This document shows, piece after piece, positions 37,623 through 47,032 of a stretch of DNA of 64,000 nt; position 1 is the stretch's first letter; each line of letters begins with the position of its first letter. The DNA is taken from the NCBI GenBank assembly GCA_902603555.1, contig CACKVD010000006.1:1-64000 (forward strand), in the 5' to 3' direction. The stretch comes from an uncultured Pelagibacteraceae bacterium (GTDB lineage Bacteria > Pseudomonadota > Alphaproteobacteria > Pelagibacterales > Pelagibacteraceae). A program made the translations under genes and the position numbers. The notes under the pieces are model-generated. The model was given only the letters and a program-made list of their open reading frames with translations, had not been told where the DNA came from and did no database searches.

Positions 37623-39692
37623 TTTAAAGTGTATAAAAAGGAAATTGAAGTAGCAGGCAAAAAGTTAACTCTAGAAACAGGCAAAGTGGCAAGACAAGCA
37701 GACGGTGCAATCTTAGCTTCATGTGGTGAAACAGTTATTCTAGCAACAGTGGTGGGTGCAAAAAAAGTAAATCCAGATATGGATTATTTTCCACTGTCAG
37801 TCAATTATCAAGAAAAATATTATGCCGGGGGGAAAATTCCAGGTGGGTATTTTAAAAGAGAAGCAAGACCAACTGAAAGTGAAACATTAATCTCAAGATT
37901 AATTGATAGACCAATCAGACCATTGTTTCCAGACGAATTTAAAAATGAAGTTCAGTTACTACCAACTGTAATTTCTTATGATAAAGAAAATCAACCAGAT
38001 ATATTGGCTATAATTGCTTCTTCAGCAGCATTAGCTATTTCAGGAATGCCATTTATGGGCCCTATAGGAGCATCTAGAGTAGGTTTTGTTGATGGGAAAT
38101 ATTTACTTAACCCATCAAAAGAAGAATTACAAAATTCAAGTTTAGATTTAGTTGTTGCTGGTACAAAAGATGCTGTACTCATGGTTGAGTCTGAAGCAAA
38201 CGGTTTAACTGAGGAAGAAATGTTAAATGCAGTTAAGTTTGGACATGAAGGGTTTGTTCCAGTAATTAAAATGATAGAAGAACTTGCTAAAGAATGTAGA
38301 AAGCCAGAATGGGTTGTTGAGAAAAAAGATTTATCTGAAATTAAAAAAAAACTTGAGGTAACATTCACTGATGATCTTAAGAAAGCTTTTGCGACAAGAG
38401 ATAAACAAGATAGATCAAATCAAATTTCAGAGATAACTGATAAAGCTAAAAAACTTTATGAGGAAGATGAAAATTATACAGATCTTGATGTAAATAGTCA
38501 GTTGAAAAATTTGGAAAAATCAATTGTAAGAACTGATATTCTAAAAAATAAGAATAGAATTGATGGAAGAAGCTTATCAGATGTAAGACCTATTTCGTGT
38601 GAAGTTGGTGTTTTACCAAGGACACATGGCTCAGCATTATTTACTAGGGGAGAAACTCAAGCAATTGTTGTTGCTACCCTAGGCACATCTGATGATGAGC
38701 AAAGACTTGAGAGTTTAGATGGACAACAGAGAGAACGATTTATGCTTCACTACAATTTTCCACCTTTTTCTGTTGGTGAAACTGGAAGAATTGGGACTGG
38801 GAGACGCGAAATTGGTCATGGTAAATTAGCTTGGAGAGCAATTAACTCTTCTTTACCATCAAAAGAGGCTTTCCCATATACTTTTAGAATTGTATCAGAA
38901 ATTACCGAGTCTAATGGTTCATCTTCAATGGCTACTGTTTGTGGGACGTCTTTAGCTTTAATGGATGCTGGTGTTCCAATTAAAGAACCAGTAGCAGGTA
39001 TTGCTATGGGATTAATTAAAGAAAGTGATGATTTTAGTGTTCTATCAGATATTTTAGGTGATGAAGATCATTTAGGAGATATGGATTTTAAGGTTGCCGG
39101 AACTAAAAATGGAATTACTTCACTTCAAATGGATATTAAAATTACCGGTATTACATTTGAAATTATGGAGCAAGCATTAAAACAAGCAAAAGATGGAAGA
39201 ATTCATATTTTAGGAGAAATGAATAAAGCATTATCGGCTTCAAGATCTGAAGTAGGAAAACACACTCCGAAAATGGAACAAGTAAATGTTGATAAAAAAG
39301 ATATTGCTGCTGTAATTGGAAAGGGTGGTGCAACTATAAGGGAAATCATTGAAAAATCAGGAGCTAAAGTTGATGTTAATGATGAAGGGGTTGTGACGGT
39401 TTCTGCTCCCGATGAAGAAGCAAGAACTATTGCAATACAAATGATTAAAGACATCACTGCAAAAGCTGAATTAAATAAAATTTATTCAGGTAAAGTAATG
39501 AAAATTATGGAATTTGGTGCATTTGTTAATTTTTTGGGAAAACAAGATGGGTTAGTTCATATTTCGGAACTAGCAGATAAAAGAGTTGCTAAAGTTACTG
39601 ATGTTGTCAAAGAAGGTGATGAAGTAAAAGTTAAGGTGATTGGTTTTGACAGAGGTAAAGTTAAACTTTCCATGAAACAAGCAGCTGAATAA
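37620..39692 (+). CDS. pnp: Polyribonucleotide nucleotidyltransferase (PNPase)
   Basis: Phosphorolytic 3'-5' exoribonuclease of the RNA degradosome. Two RNase PH domains (first around [16 protein letters not shown], second around [15 protein letters not shown] and [14 protein letters not shown]) flank a helical linker; a KH domain ([20 protein letters not shown]) and an S1 domain ([19 protein letters not shown]) complete the 690 residues. It is preceded by the repeat-bearing leader and followed by a short GC-rich hairpin. Confidence 0.99.
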   Translation: MFKVYKKEIEVAGKKLTLETGKVARQADGAILASCGETVILATVVGAKKVNPDMDYFPLSVNYQEKYYAGGKIPGGYFKREARPTESETLISRLIDRPIRPLFPDEFKNEVQLLPTVISYDKENQPDILAIIASSAALAISGMPFMGPIGASRVGFVDGKYLLNPSKEELQNSSLDLVVAGTKDAVLMVESEANGLTEEEMLNAVKFGHEGFVPVIKMIEELAKECRKPEWVVEKKDLSEIKKKLEVTFTDDLKKAFATRDKQDRSNQISEITDKAKKLYEEDENYTDLDVNSQLKNLEKSIVRTDILKNKNRIDGRSLSDVRPISCEVGVLPRTHGSALFTRGETQAIVVATLGTSDDEQRLESLDGQQRERFMLHYNFPPFSVGETGRIGTGRREIGHGKLAWRAINSSLPSKEAFPYTFRIVSEITESNGSSSMATVCGTSLALMDAGVPIKEPVAGIAMGLIKESDDFSVLSDILGDEDHLGDMDFKVAGTKNGITSLQMDIKITGITFEIMEQALKQAKDGRIHILGEMNKALSASRSEVGKHTPKMEQVNVDKKDIAAVIGKGGATIREIIEKSGAKVDVNDEGVVTVSAPDEEARTIAIQMIKDITAKAELNKIYSGKVMKIMEFGAFVNFLGKQDGLVHISELADKRVAKVTDVVKEGDEVKVKVIGFDRGKVKLSMKQAAE

Positions 39693-39705
39693 TTCGAATT
39701 AGATA

Positions 39706-39725
39706 TAGGGGCTAATTTGCCCCTA
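39706..39725. terminator. Possible bidirectional terminator hairpin after pnp
   Basis: TAGGGGC (39706-39712) pairs perfectly with GCCCCTA (39719-39725) around TAATTT, between the convergent ends of pnp and the FkbM methyltransferase gene. Neither side has a proper T-run, so it may be a weak terminator or a 3'-end stabilising stem. Confidence 0.5.
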
Positions 39726-39732
39726 ATCATTC

Positions 39733-40503
39733 TTAAATATCTTTTTCAAAAAAATGGTCATGTCTAATTGAATTAATCCATTTTAGTTTTAATTTTTTAA
39801 GATAATCAAATACTTCTTTTTTATTTTCTTCACCAATCTCAATTTGCATAATTATTTTGTTTTGTTGGATTATTTTTTCCATGCCTTCCAAAACTTTTTT
39901 TTCATGTCTCTCTACATCAATTTTGACTAAGATATTTGAATTATCTATTTCCAGAACATCATCTAATTTTTTCAAAGAAATTTTTTCTTTAATTATAATT
40001 TTGGGGTCATATTTTTTTAGTTCAGGATCATTTTTGTCAAATATAGCAGATCCTCCCATTTTATCTTTGTCTGTGTACCAAATTTCAGAATCGTAGTTTG
40101 AATTTGATAGACCAAAATTATACAATTTTATATTAAGATTATTTAATAGACAATTTTCTTTGAGGTTTAAAAAATTTTTTTTATTTGGTTCAAAAGCATA
40201 AATATTGTCAATTTCTTTTAAAAACAAAGAATAATAACCTATGTTTGCGCCTATATCAAAAAAGTGAGAAACCTGATTCTTCTTACAAATTTCATTTATA
40301 AAATTCAATTGTTCTTTTTCATAAAAACCATTTAAATAAATCTCTCTATCAATTGCTTGTAACAAATCTAGTTTAATTTTACCAAAACTTAATTTGATTA
40401 TTTGATTTTTATTTAAAAAAAAAATTCTTTTAATTAAACTTGGAATTAGTCTTTTGAATAAAGGAAATTTTAAATGGTATAAAAATTTTAGAAATTGATG
40501 CAA
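39733..40503 (-). CDS. FkbM-family methyltransferase
   Basis: SAM-dependent methyltransferase of the FkbM type, which usually O-methylates sugars or other small hydroxylated compounds. The SAM-binding strand and loop is FFDIGANIGYYSLFLKEI (residue about 78) with the acidic end IYAFEPNKKNFLNLKEN; ILVKIDVERHEKKVLEGME is the FkbM C-terminal signature. The substrate is unknown. It ends 40 bp from pnp (convergent) and sits just downstream of fabI on the same strand. Confidence 0.88.
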   Translation of the reverse strand: MHQFLKFLYHLKFPLFKRLIPSLIKRIFFLNKNQIIKLSFGKIKLDLLQAIDREIYLNGFYEKEQLNFINEICKKNQVSHFFDIGANIGYYSLFLKEIDNIYAFEPNKKNFLNLKENCLLNNLNIKLYNFGLSNSNYDSEIWYTDKDKMGGSAIFDKNDPELKKYDPKIIIKEKISLKKLDDVLEIDNSNILVKIDVERHEKKVLEGMEKIIQQNKIIMQIEIGEENKKEVFDYLKKLKLKWINSIRHDHFFEKDI

Positions 40504-40509
40504 TTTTAA

Positions 40510-41295
40510 TTAAGTTATGTTCTTAGGATCTGGCATTCCAACCTTATTGTATCCAGCATCTACGTAATGAATTTCACCAGTAACACCGTTTGCAAGGTCA
40601 CTTAAAAGATATAATGCGGAGTTGCCAACATCATTAATATCTACATTTCTCTTTAAGAAAGAGTGGTCTTCATTCCATTTATATAAGAATTTTGCATCTC
40701 CAATAGCAGAAGCTGCTAAAGTTTTAATAGGTCCAGCACTGATAGCGTTTACTCTAATACATTTAGAACCTAAATCTCTTGCAAGATATTTAACACTTGC
40801 CTCAAGAGCTGATTTACAAACACCCATTACATTATAATTTGGAATGGCTTTAGTGGACTCGTAAGTTAAAGTTAGCATACTTCCACCCTCTTTCATTATT
40901 TTAGATGCTTCTTTTGCAACTTCAGTAAATGAAAAACATGAAATTAACATGCTTTTTAAAAAATTTTCTCTAGTAGTATTTAAATATTCACCTGATAATT
41001 CTGATTTATCTGAAAACGCTACTGCGTGAACCACAAAGTCTATTTTATTCCATTGCGATTTAATATCCTCAAATAATTTTACTACTTCTTCTTTTTTTTC
41101 AACATCACAGCTGAAAGTCAATTTTGAATTCAATTTTTCTGCTAAAGGAATAACTCTTTTTTTTAAAGCGTCCCCTAAGTAAGTGAATGCAAGTTCAGCT
41201 CCAGCCTCAGCTAATTTTTGTGAAATGCCCCAAGCAATAGATCTTTCATTGGCAACACCCATGATTAATCCTTTTTTACCTTTCATTAAACTCAT
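40510..41295 (-). CDS. fabI: Enoyl-ACP reductase (NADH)
   Basis: Last step of the fatty-acid elongation cycle. Short-chain dehydrogenase fold with GLIMGVANERSIAWGIS at the N-terminus, and the catalytic Tyr and Lys seven apart in YNVMGVCKSALEASVKYLARD, as in FabI. SDLANGVTGEIHYVDAGYN closes the fold. It is 2 bp downstream of fabB, giving the run fabA-fabB-fabI. Confidence 0.97.
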   Translation of the reverse strand: MSLMKGKKGLIMGVANERSIAWGISQKLAEAGAELAFTYLGDALKKRVIPLAEKLNSKLTFSCDVEKKEEVVKLFEDIKSQWNKIDFVVHAVAFSDKSELSGEYLNTTRENFLKSMLISCFSFTEVAKEASKIMKEGGSMLTLTYESTKAIPNYNVMGVCKSALEASVKYLARDLGSKCIRVNAISAGPIKTLAASAIGDAKFLYKWNEDHSFLKRNVDINDVGNSALYLLSDLANGVTGEIHYVDAGYNKVGMPDPKNIT

Positions 41296-41297
41296 AA

Positions 41298-42512
41298 TTA
41301 AACCTTTTCAAAAATTAAAGCAGCATTGGTACCACCAAAACCAAAACTATTGGACATAACAGTATTTAAATCTATGCCAGTCTCTGTTTTAGAAATTATT
41401 GGAAATTTCTTAGCCTCTTCATCTATGTCACTGATGTTTGCTGAACCAGCAATGAAATTATTTTTCATCATAATTAAACAATAAATAGCCTCATGTACAG
41501 ATGCAGCTCCTAAGGGATGACCTGATAAAGATTTAGTTGAACTAATTTTTGGAATATTATCTCCAAAAGTATTTTTAACAGCATTAAGTTCTGTAATATC
41601 ACCAACTGGAGTAGAAGTTCCGTGAGTATTTATGTAATCAACTTTATTTTTAGCTGTTGCCATTGCCATTTGCATACATCTTACTGCTCCTTCCCCAGAT
41701 GGTGCCACCATATCGTAACCATCAGATGTTGCTCCATAACCAGTCAATTCTGCATAAATTGTTGCACCTCTAGCTTTAGCATGTTCGTATTCTTCAAGCA
41801 CTAGTACCCCCCCCCCCCCTGCAATAACAAAACCATCTCTAGTTTTATCATACGCTCTTGATGCTGTTTGTGGAGTATCATTGTATTTTGATGATAAAGC
41901 AGTCATGGCATCAAACATAGCCGTCATAGCCCAGTGAATTTCTTCACTGCCACCAGCAAAAACAATATCTTGTTTACCCATTTGAATTAATTCCATAGAA
42001 TTACCGATGCAGTGTCCGCTAGTTGCACATGCAGAACTCATTGTGTAATTAGTTCCTTTAATTTTAAATGGAACAGCAAGTGTAGCAGAAGCTGTACTAG
42101 CCATAGTTCTTGGAACAACAAAAGGTCCCATTAATTTTGGAGTTTTAGCCCTAGTTTTATCTGCAGCTAAAATTACATTTTCAATAGAAGGTCCACCTGA
42201 ACCCATAACAATTCCTGTTTTAAAATTACTTACTTCATTTTCCTCTAACCCAGAGTCTTTAATTGCTTCTTTCATAGCAATATAATTATAAGCTGAACCT
42301 GAACCCATAAATCTTATTGTTTTTCTATCTATATGATCTTCAAGTTTTATATTTGGCTTGCCATGTACATGGCTTTTAAGATTATGTTCTTTATATTCTT
42401 CAGAATATGAAATTCCTGATTTTGAATTTAAAAGTGATTGATGAACTTCATCTTGATTATTACCCAAACAAGAAACGATCCCCAATCCTGTAATTACAAC
42501 TCTTCTCATCAT
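41298..42512 (-). CDS. fabB: 3-oxoacyl-ACP synthase I
   Basis: Condensing enzyme required with FabA for unsaturated fatty acids. The Cys-His-His triad is visible: the Cys in [10 protein letters not shown], His in [10 protein letters not shown] and His in [27 protein letters not shown] ends the protein. Length (404) is standard. The GGGG turn ([13 protein letters not shown]) is encoded by an uninterrupted run of 13 Gs (minus strand). The reading frame is intact here. Its start overlaps the fabA stop by 4 bp. Confidence 0.98.
   Translation of the reverse strand: MMRRVVITGLGIVSCLGNNQDEVHQSLLNSKSGISYSEEYKEHNLKSHVHGKPNIKLEDHIDRKTIRFMGSGSAYNYIAMKEAIKDSGLEENEVSNFKTGIVMGSGGPSIENVILAADKTRAKTPKLMGPFVVPRTMASTASATLAVPFKIKGTNYTMSSACATSGHCIGNSMELIQMGKQDIVFAGGSEEIHWAMTAMFDAMTALSSKYNDTPQTASRAYDKTRDGFVIAGGGGVLVLEEYEHAKARGATIYAELTGYGATSDGYDMVAPSGEGAVRCMQMAMATAKNKVDYINTHGTSTPVGDITELNAVKNTFGDNIPKISSTKSLSGHPLGAASVHEAIYCLIMMKNNFIAGSANISDIDEEAKKFPIISKTETGIDLNTVMSNSFGFGGTNAALIFEKV
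41807..41819. repeat. 13-base C/G homopolymer inside fabB
   Basis: An uninterrupted run of 13 Cs on the plus strand (13 Gs in the coding strand), encoding four GGG glycine codons and the first base of a valine codon. It is extreme for such AT-rich DNA and is prone to polymerase slippage or to sequencing error. At 13 bases the reading frame is correct. Confidence 0.95.
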
Positions 42513-43009
42513 TTAAATAAACCTACTTTTAAGCTATCAGCTGAATAAATTTTTTTGTTATCGGCTAAAACAACTCCATTAGCAAGCCCTACGGTCGTTC
42601 CACCAGGAGACATAATTTTTTTCATATCAATTACATATTTTACTAACTTTACATTTTGTAAAACTTCACCAGTAAATTTCACAGTCCCAACTCCAAGCGC
42701 TCTTCCTTTTCCAGGATTACCAATCCAACCTAAATAAAAACCAACTAATTGCCACATAGCATCAAGCCCAAGGCATCCTGGCATCACTGGGTCCCCATTA
42801 AAATGACAATCAAAAAACCAAAGGTCCTTTTTAATGTCTAATTCAGCTTGAAGTGATCCTTTTTTAAATGCTCCGTTTTTATCATTAATTTCAGTAATTC
42901 TATCAAACATCAACATTGGTGGAAGGGGTAATTTAGCATTACCTGGACCAAATAATTGGCCGTTGCCACAATTAATCAGCTCGTTATATGAGTATGAATT
43001 TTTTTTCAT
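42509..43009 (-). CDS. fabA: 3-hydroxydecanoyl-ACP dehydratase/isomerase
   Basis: Dehydrates 3-hydroxyacyl-ACP and isomerises the C10 intermediate, starting unsaturated fatty-acid synthesis. The hot-dog fold has the catalytic His in [24 protein letters not shown] segments and [11 protein letters not shown] near the start. Length (166) is normal. It is the first gene of fabA-fabB-fabI and is divergent from irr, sharing a 93-bp regulatory spacer. Confidence 0.97.
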   Translation of the reverse strand: MKKNSYSYNELINCGNGQLFGPGNAKLPLPPMLMFDRITEINDKNGAFKKGSLQAELDIKKDLWFFDCHFNGDPVMPGCLGLDAMWQLVGFYLGWIGNPGKGRALGVGTVKFTGEVLQNVKLVKYVIDMKKIMSPGGTTVGLANGVVLADNKKIYSADSLKVGLFK

Positions 43010-43068
43010 AAAATTGAGTACTCTTATTTACTTGATTTTATCAATTTATAATATACTTTAAATATTAG

Positions 43069-43085
43069 TTTAGAATAATTATAAC
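43069..43085 (+). promoter_or_regulatory. Candidate Irr box (ICE) between fabA and irr
   Basis: TTTAGAA-TAA-TTATAAC, a 7-3-7 imperfect dyad with two mismatches from TTTAGAA-N3-TTCTAAA, the iron control element as I recall it. It ends 17 bases before the irr start codon, where it could mediate autoregulation. A closely related site lies before katG. Confidence 0.5.
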
Positions 43086-43102
43086 TAACATTGTATTAAA
43101 TA

Positions 43103-43501
43103 GTGAAATACATCGAAAAACTAAGAAATTCAGGATTAAGACCCACTAAACAAAGGCTTCAAATATGTGAAGTTTTATTTGATGCTGAAAAAACATTCCA
43201 TTTCACTATTAATGATTTAGCAAATAAAATTAAAAAACAATTAAATAATAAAATTTCTTTAGCTACCATTTATAATACAGTTCATGCTTTTGAAAAAAAA
43301 GGATATTTAAAGCAAATTCCGATTAATTCTAATCAAACTTATTTTGACACAAACATTTCTGATCATCATCATTTCTATGATTTGAAAGAGGAAAAATTAA
43401 TTGATTTAGAAAATTCCGATGTTGGGCCAATAAATATATTAAAAAAAATTGAAGGAAAAAAAATAAAATCCGTAGAAGTTCTAGTTAAACTAGAAGATTA
43501 A
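43103..43501 (+). CDS. irr: Irr-type iron response regulator (Fur family)
   Basis: Fur-family regulator of the Irr branch, which responds to haem status. The DNA-binding part reads LRPTKQRLQICEVLF and ISLATIYNTVHAFEKKGYL; the haem-binding histidine cluster is present in TYFDTNISDHHHFYDL, nearly identical to Irr. The Cys-Pro haem motif found in Bradyrhizobium Irr is absent. Start is GTG (43103). The divergent fabA-fabB-fabI neighbourhood is the classic location of irr in alphaproteobacteria, and katG lies directly downstream. Confidence 0.92.
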   Translation: MKYIEKLRNSGLRPTKQRLQICEVLFDAEKTFHFTINDLANKIKKQLNNKISLATIYNTVHAFEKKGYLKQIPINSNQTYFDTNISDHHHFYDLKEEKLIDLENSDVGPINILKKIEGKKIKSVEVLVKLED

Positions 43502-43534
43502 TCTCTCAGATAATTTAGCGTCATTTTTATACAA

Positions 43535-43561
43535 TTGACACTTTTTTAGAATGGTTATAAA
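43535..43561 (+). promoter_or_regulatory. katG promoter with overlapping Irr-box dyad
   Basis: A perfect -35 box TTGACA (43535-43540) and a -10-like TATAAA (43556-43561), spaced 15 bases. The dyad TTTAGAA-TGG-TTATAAA (43545-43561) fills the spacer and -10, differing at one position from TTTAGAA-N3-TTCTAAA. Binding there would block polymerase, implying repression of katG. A strong AAGGAG follows at 43581-43586, before the ATG at 43593. Confidence 0.55.
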
Positions 43562-43592
43562 CTAGACTACTTACTAAATTAAGGAGATATCT

Positions 43593-45830
43593 ATGAGTAC
43601 AGAAAATTTTAAAACTAAATCTTTTAAGGCAAAAGAGCTAGGTAAATGCCCATTCACAGGAGCTGGAACTCCAGCAAAGTTTTCTGCAGGAAGGGGCCAA
43701 ACGAATAGAGACTTTTGGCCGAATAGTTTAAATCTTAAAATTCTAAGTCAGCATTCAAGTTTATCTAACCCAATGGATAAAAAGTTTAAGTATTCAAAAG
43801 AATTTAAAAAAATTAATTTTAAGGAATTAAAAAATGATTTAAAAAAATTAATGACCAATTCTCAAGATTGGTGGCCAGCAGATTATGGACATTATGGTCC
43901 GTTATTTATAAGACTTGCTTGGCATGCAGCAGGTACATATCGAACGGGTGATGGTAGAGGTGGAGCTGGAACAGGTAATCAACGATTTGCGCCATTAAAT
44001 TCTTGGCCTGATAACGTAAATCTTGATAAAGCAAGATTACTTTTATGGCCTATTAAAAAAAAGTATGGAAAAAAAATATCTTGGGCAGATCTTTTCATCT
44101 TAGTTGGAAATGTAGCATTGGACTCAATGGGTTTTAAAACATTTGGTTTTGGAGCTGGTAGAGTAGATATTTGGGAGCCGGAAGATGATATTTATTGGGG
44201 CTCAGAAAAAGAAATGTTGGATGTTAAAAGATATAGTGGTGAAAGAGATTTAGAACAGCCTCTAGGAGCTTCTCATATGGGATTAATATATGTAAATCCC
44301 CAAGGACCTGATGCAAATCCAGATCCATTACTTGCAGCTCATGATATCAGAGAAACATTTGGAAGAATGGCAATGAATGATTATGAAACTGCAGCACTAG
44401 TTGCAGGAGGTCATACGTTTGGTAAATCACATGGTGCTGCTCCTGAATCTCATAAAGGACCAGATCCAGAAGCCTCAAAAATTCAAGATCAAGCCACTGG
44501 ATGGAATAGTGGTTATAAATCTGGAAAAGGTGTAGATACAATAAGTAGTGGTATAGAAGGCGCATGGACTCAAAATCCAATTAAATGGGATATGGGATAT
44601 CTAGATTGTCTTTATGGTCATGAATGGGAGCTTACAAAGAGCCCAGCAGGTGCCCATCAATGGACACCAAAGAAAAATGGACAAGAAATTAAAATGGTTC
44701 CTGATGCACACGACAAAAATAAGCTTCATCCCCCAATGATGCAAACTACAGATATTTCATTAAAAGTTGATCCAAGTTATGGTCCTATCACAAGACATTT
44801 TCATGAAAATCCAAAAGAGTTTCATGATGCATTTGCTAGAGCATGGTTTAAATTAACCCATAGAGATATGGGTCCTAAAGCATGCTATTTAGGAAATGAT
44901 GTTCCGAAGGAAGAATTAATTTGGCAAGATCCTATAGATAAACCTAAATACAAACTAAAATCTAAAGATATTAAAGATTTAAAGTCTAAAATTTTAAAAT
45001 CAAAACTTTCAATTTCTGAAATGGTTTCTACAGCGTGGGCTTCTGCTTCAACTTTTAGAGGCTCAGATAAGAGAGGTGGAGCTAATGGTGCTCGAATTTT
45101 GTTGGAACCACAAAAAAATTGGAAAGTTAATAATCCAGCAAAACTCTCAAAAGTTGTTTCTGCTCTTAAGAAAATTAAAAATAAATTTGATGGAAAAAAG
45201 AAAAACGTTTCTATGGCTGACCTTATTGTTTTAGCCGGTGGTGTTGGAATAGAAATGGCTGCTAAAAAAGCAGGACATAAAATTAACGTTCCTTTCTCAG
45301 CTGGAAGAGGAGATGCTAGACAAGATCAAACAGATATCAACTCATTTGGATTGTTAGAACCACAAGCAGATGGTTTTAGAAATTATTTAAATGGGGAATT
45401 ATCCAATGTTTCCTCAGAAGAAAAATTAGTTGATAAAGCACAATTAATGGGTCTCACAGCTCCTGAAATGACTGTTCTAATAGGTGGTATGCGTGTCTTA
45501 GATACTAACTTTGATAATTCAAAATTTGGTGTTTTCACAAAAAAACCTGGAACTCTTACGAACGATTATTTTACAAACTTATTAGACATGAACACTACAT
45601 GGAAAGAAACTGATAAATCTGAACAAAAATTTGTTGGTAGTGATAGAAAAACAAAAAAAGCTAAATGGGAAGGTACTCGTGTTGACTTAATTTTTGGATC
45701 AAATTCACAACTAAGAGCTTTAGCAGAAGTTTATGCATGCGAAGATTCACAAGATAAATTTGTTACAGATTTTGTTTCAGCGTGGGTTAAAGTTATGAAT
45801 GCAGACAGATTTGATTTAAAATTAAATTAA
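43593..45830 (+). CDS. katG: Catalase-peroxidase KatG
   Basis: Haem enzyme that destroys hydrogen peroxide. The distal site [18 protein letters not shown] contains Arg, Trp and His; Tyr in LIYVNPQGP and Met in FGRMAMND complete the Met-Tyr-Trp adduct; the proximal His is in [14 protein letters not shown]. The second, haem-free domain begins near residue 430. Length (745) is typical and no signal peptide is present, so it is cytoplasmic. A strong Shine-Dalgarno and an Irr-like operator precede it. It heads the run with the oxygenase and the DUF2061 protein. Confidence 0.98.
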   Translation: MSTENFKTKSFKAKELGKCPFTGAGTPAKFSAGRGQTNRDFWPNSLNLKILSQHSSLSNPMDKKFKYSKEFKKINFKELKNDLKKLMTNSQDWWPADYGHYGPLFIRLAWHAAGTYRTGDGRGGAGTGNQRFAPLNSWPDNVNLDKARLLLWPIKKKYGKKISWADLFILVGNVALDSMGFKTFGFGAGRVDIWEPEDDIYWGSEKEMLDVKRYSGERDLEQPLGASHMGLIYVNPQGPDANPDPLLAAHDIRETFGRMAMNDYETAALVAGGHTFGKSHGAAPESHKGPDPEASKIQDQATGWNSGYKSGKGVDTISSGIEGAWTQNPIKWDMGYLDCLYGHEWELTKSPAGAHQWTPKKNGQEIKMVPDAHDKNKLHPPMMQTTDISLKVDPSYGPITRHFHENPKEFHDAFARAWFKLTHRDMGPKACYLGNDVPKEELIWQDPIDKPKYKLKSKDIKDLKSKILKSKLSISEMVSTAWASASTFRGSDKRGGANGARILLEPQKNWKVNNPAKLSKVVSALKKIKNKFDGKKKNVSMADLIVLAGGVGIEMAAKKAGHKINVPFSAGRGDARQDQTDINSFGLLEPQADGFRNYLNGELSNVSSEEKLVDKAQLMGLTAPEMTVLIGGMRVLDTNFDNSKFGVFTKKPGTLTNDYFTNLLDMNTTWKETDKSEQKFVGSDRKTKKAKWEGTRVDLIFGSNSQLRALAEVYACEDSQDKFVTDFVSAWVKVMNADRFDLKLN

Positions 45831-45849
45831 TCAACAAAAAAAAATATTT

Positions 45850-46446
45850 ATGGCAACTATAAATTTTGAGGACTTTTATCAGGTTCCCGATCTGAATTTT
45901 AATATATCTAGATTAAAAGACGATCTAAACAAAATTTTAAAAAAAAAAAATTTTAACACTCCAGGTGTTACTCATTTTGGAGCTATACCAATTAATCAAA
46001 TACCAAATGATGAGAATTCTATAAAGGGAAATTGTATTAGGGGTAAATATTGGACAATTGCAGATGATAGTGGAAAAGAAGTTTCAAGAGATATCGATAT
46101 AGATGAGTCAAAATATACTAAATTAATTCCTGAGTTTGAAAAAACTTATTTTAAAGAGGTGTACGAAACATTAAGTAAAAAATTTAAATTGGGAAGAGTG
46201 AGGCTATTATTAAAAGAACCTAGATCAACATTGAGTTGGCACAAAGATCCAGAATGTAGACTTCATATACCAATTATCACAAATAAAGGTTGTTCAATGG
46301 TTATAGAAAATGCTGCAAAGCACCTTCCAGCTGATGGTAAAGTATGGATTACCAACAACACAAAATACCACAACTTCTTTAATGGTGGTGAACAGTCAAG
46401 AGTTCATTTAGTTGCTTGTGTTCTCAAAAGTCCTTTTAAAAGCTAA
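45850..46446 (+). CDS. Aspartyl/asparaginyl beta-hydroxylase-like 2-oxoglutarate oxygenase
   Basis: Double-stranded beta-helix protein. LSWHKDPECRLHIPII holds the probable metal-binding His and Asp, and YHNFFNGGEQSRVHLVACV the second His and the Arg that would bind 2-oxoglutarate; GKVWITNNTKYH leads to it. This pattern resembles the Asp/Asn beta-hydroxylase family, which uses Fe(II) and 2-oxoglutarate. The substrate is unknown. It lies 19 bp after katG and overlaps the DUF2061 gene by one base (TAATG), so it is probably cotranscribed with the iron-linked katG. Confidence 0.75.
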   Translation: MATINFEDFYQVPDLNFNISRLKDDLNKILKKKNFNTPGVTHFGAIPINQIPNDENSIKGNCIRGKYWTIADDSGKEVSRDIDIDESKYTKLIPEFEKTYFKEVYETLSKKFKLGRVRLLLKEPRSTLSWHKDPECRLHIPIITNKGCSMVIENAAKHLPADGKVWITNNTKYHNFFNGGEQSRVHLVACVLKSPFKS

Positions 46447-46685
46447 TGGAAGTTACAAACGGTATTTTTCAAGCAGCTCAAAATATTTATCATAATAACA
46501 AAGGTTCTTTATTACGAACTGTAATTTATACAATTGGACATTTTATAATTGCTATTACTGTTTTAATGTTAATTGCAGAAGTACCTTTTGCTGTAGCACT
46601 AACTGATGCTATAGTTGAACCAATAGCTAATTCTATTTGGTATTTTATTTTAGATAAATGGTGGGCAAGTAAGTCTAAAAAATAA
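46446..46685 (+). CDS. DUF2061 membrane protein
   Basis: Small membrane protein of 79 residues. The segment TVIYTIGHFIIAITVLMLIA, a second hydrophobic stretch (PFAVALTDAIVEPIANSIWY) and the terminal FILDKWWASK resemble the DUF2061 family, of unknown function. It overlaps the oxygenase gene by one base and closes the katG run. Confidence 0.75.
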   Translation: MEVTNGIFQAAQNIYHNNKGSLLRTVIYTIGHFIIAITVLMLIAEVPFAVALTDAIVEPIANSIWYFILDKWWASKSKK

Positions 46686-46730
46686 ATATAAACAAAAAAA
46701 ATATCAAAAATTATTTCTCTTAATAAATTG

Positions 46731-46745
46731 TGATAATAATAATTA
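46731..46745 (+). promoter_or_regulatory. Candidate Fur box 1
   Basis: TGATAAT-A-ATAATTA, matching the 7-1-7 Fur core TGATAAT-N-ATTATCA in 12 of 14 positions. It lies about 95 bases before the cysteine miniprotein and is centred 36 bases upstream of box 2. Confidence 0.4.
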
Positions 46746-46766
46746 TTCGCAAAAAAAATGTGCAAA

Positions 46767-46781
46767 TGATAATTGTTCTCA
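46767..46781 (+). promoter_or_regulatory. Candidate Fur box 2
   Basis: TGATAAT-T-GTTCTCA, also 12 of 14 matches to the 7-1-7 Fur core. With a TTGAAT -35-like box at 46793-46798 just downstream, it could govern the cysteine miniprotein. Its GC-containing half makes it a better candidate than box 1 in AT-rich DNA. Confidence 0.42.
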
Positions 46782-46825
46782 CTGATTTTTCTTGAATGTT
46801 CTTATTTCATATTTAGTTTAATACT

Positions 46826-47005
46826 ATGCAGATAGAAAACTATAATTGCAAAAAATGTGGATTAACTATTTCTTCAACTTGTTCTAAATGTGATAGAGTT
46901 GTTGATGTTGAGATTCTTGATGACGGTTGTATTGTACAAAAAACAAAATGCGGAGATTGTGCTAATATGCCTGTAGTTAAAGATGTTTGTGCTCAACAAA
47001 AATAA
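46826..47005 (+). CDS. Eight-cysteine zinc-ribbon-like miniprotein (59 aa)
   Basis: Short ORF encoding MQIENYNCKKCGLTIS..., with eight cysteines in 59 residues: CKKC (8/11), CSKC (19/22), C35, CGDC (42/45) and C55. The paired CxxC knuckles suggest a zinc ribbon or rubredoxin-like metal site. I do not recognise a family. It lies downstream of the katG-oxygenase-DUF2061 run, but 140 bp away, with two Fur-box-like dyads in the gap. It may be a metal or Fe-S protein under iron control; that is inference. Confidence 0.75.
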   Translation: MQIENYNCKKCGLTISSTCSKCDRVVDVEILDDGCIVQKTKCGDCANMPVVKDVCAQQK

Positions 47006-47032
47006 TTAAACCCATTGATATTTGTTAAAAGG

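Noticed and set aside
41298..42512. Frameshifted or pseudogenised fabB because of the homopolymer
   Set aside because: The frame is continuous across 13 bases and both catalytic halves are intact.
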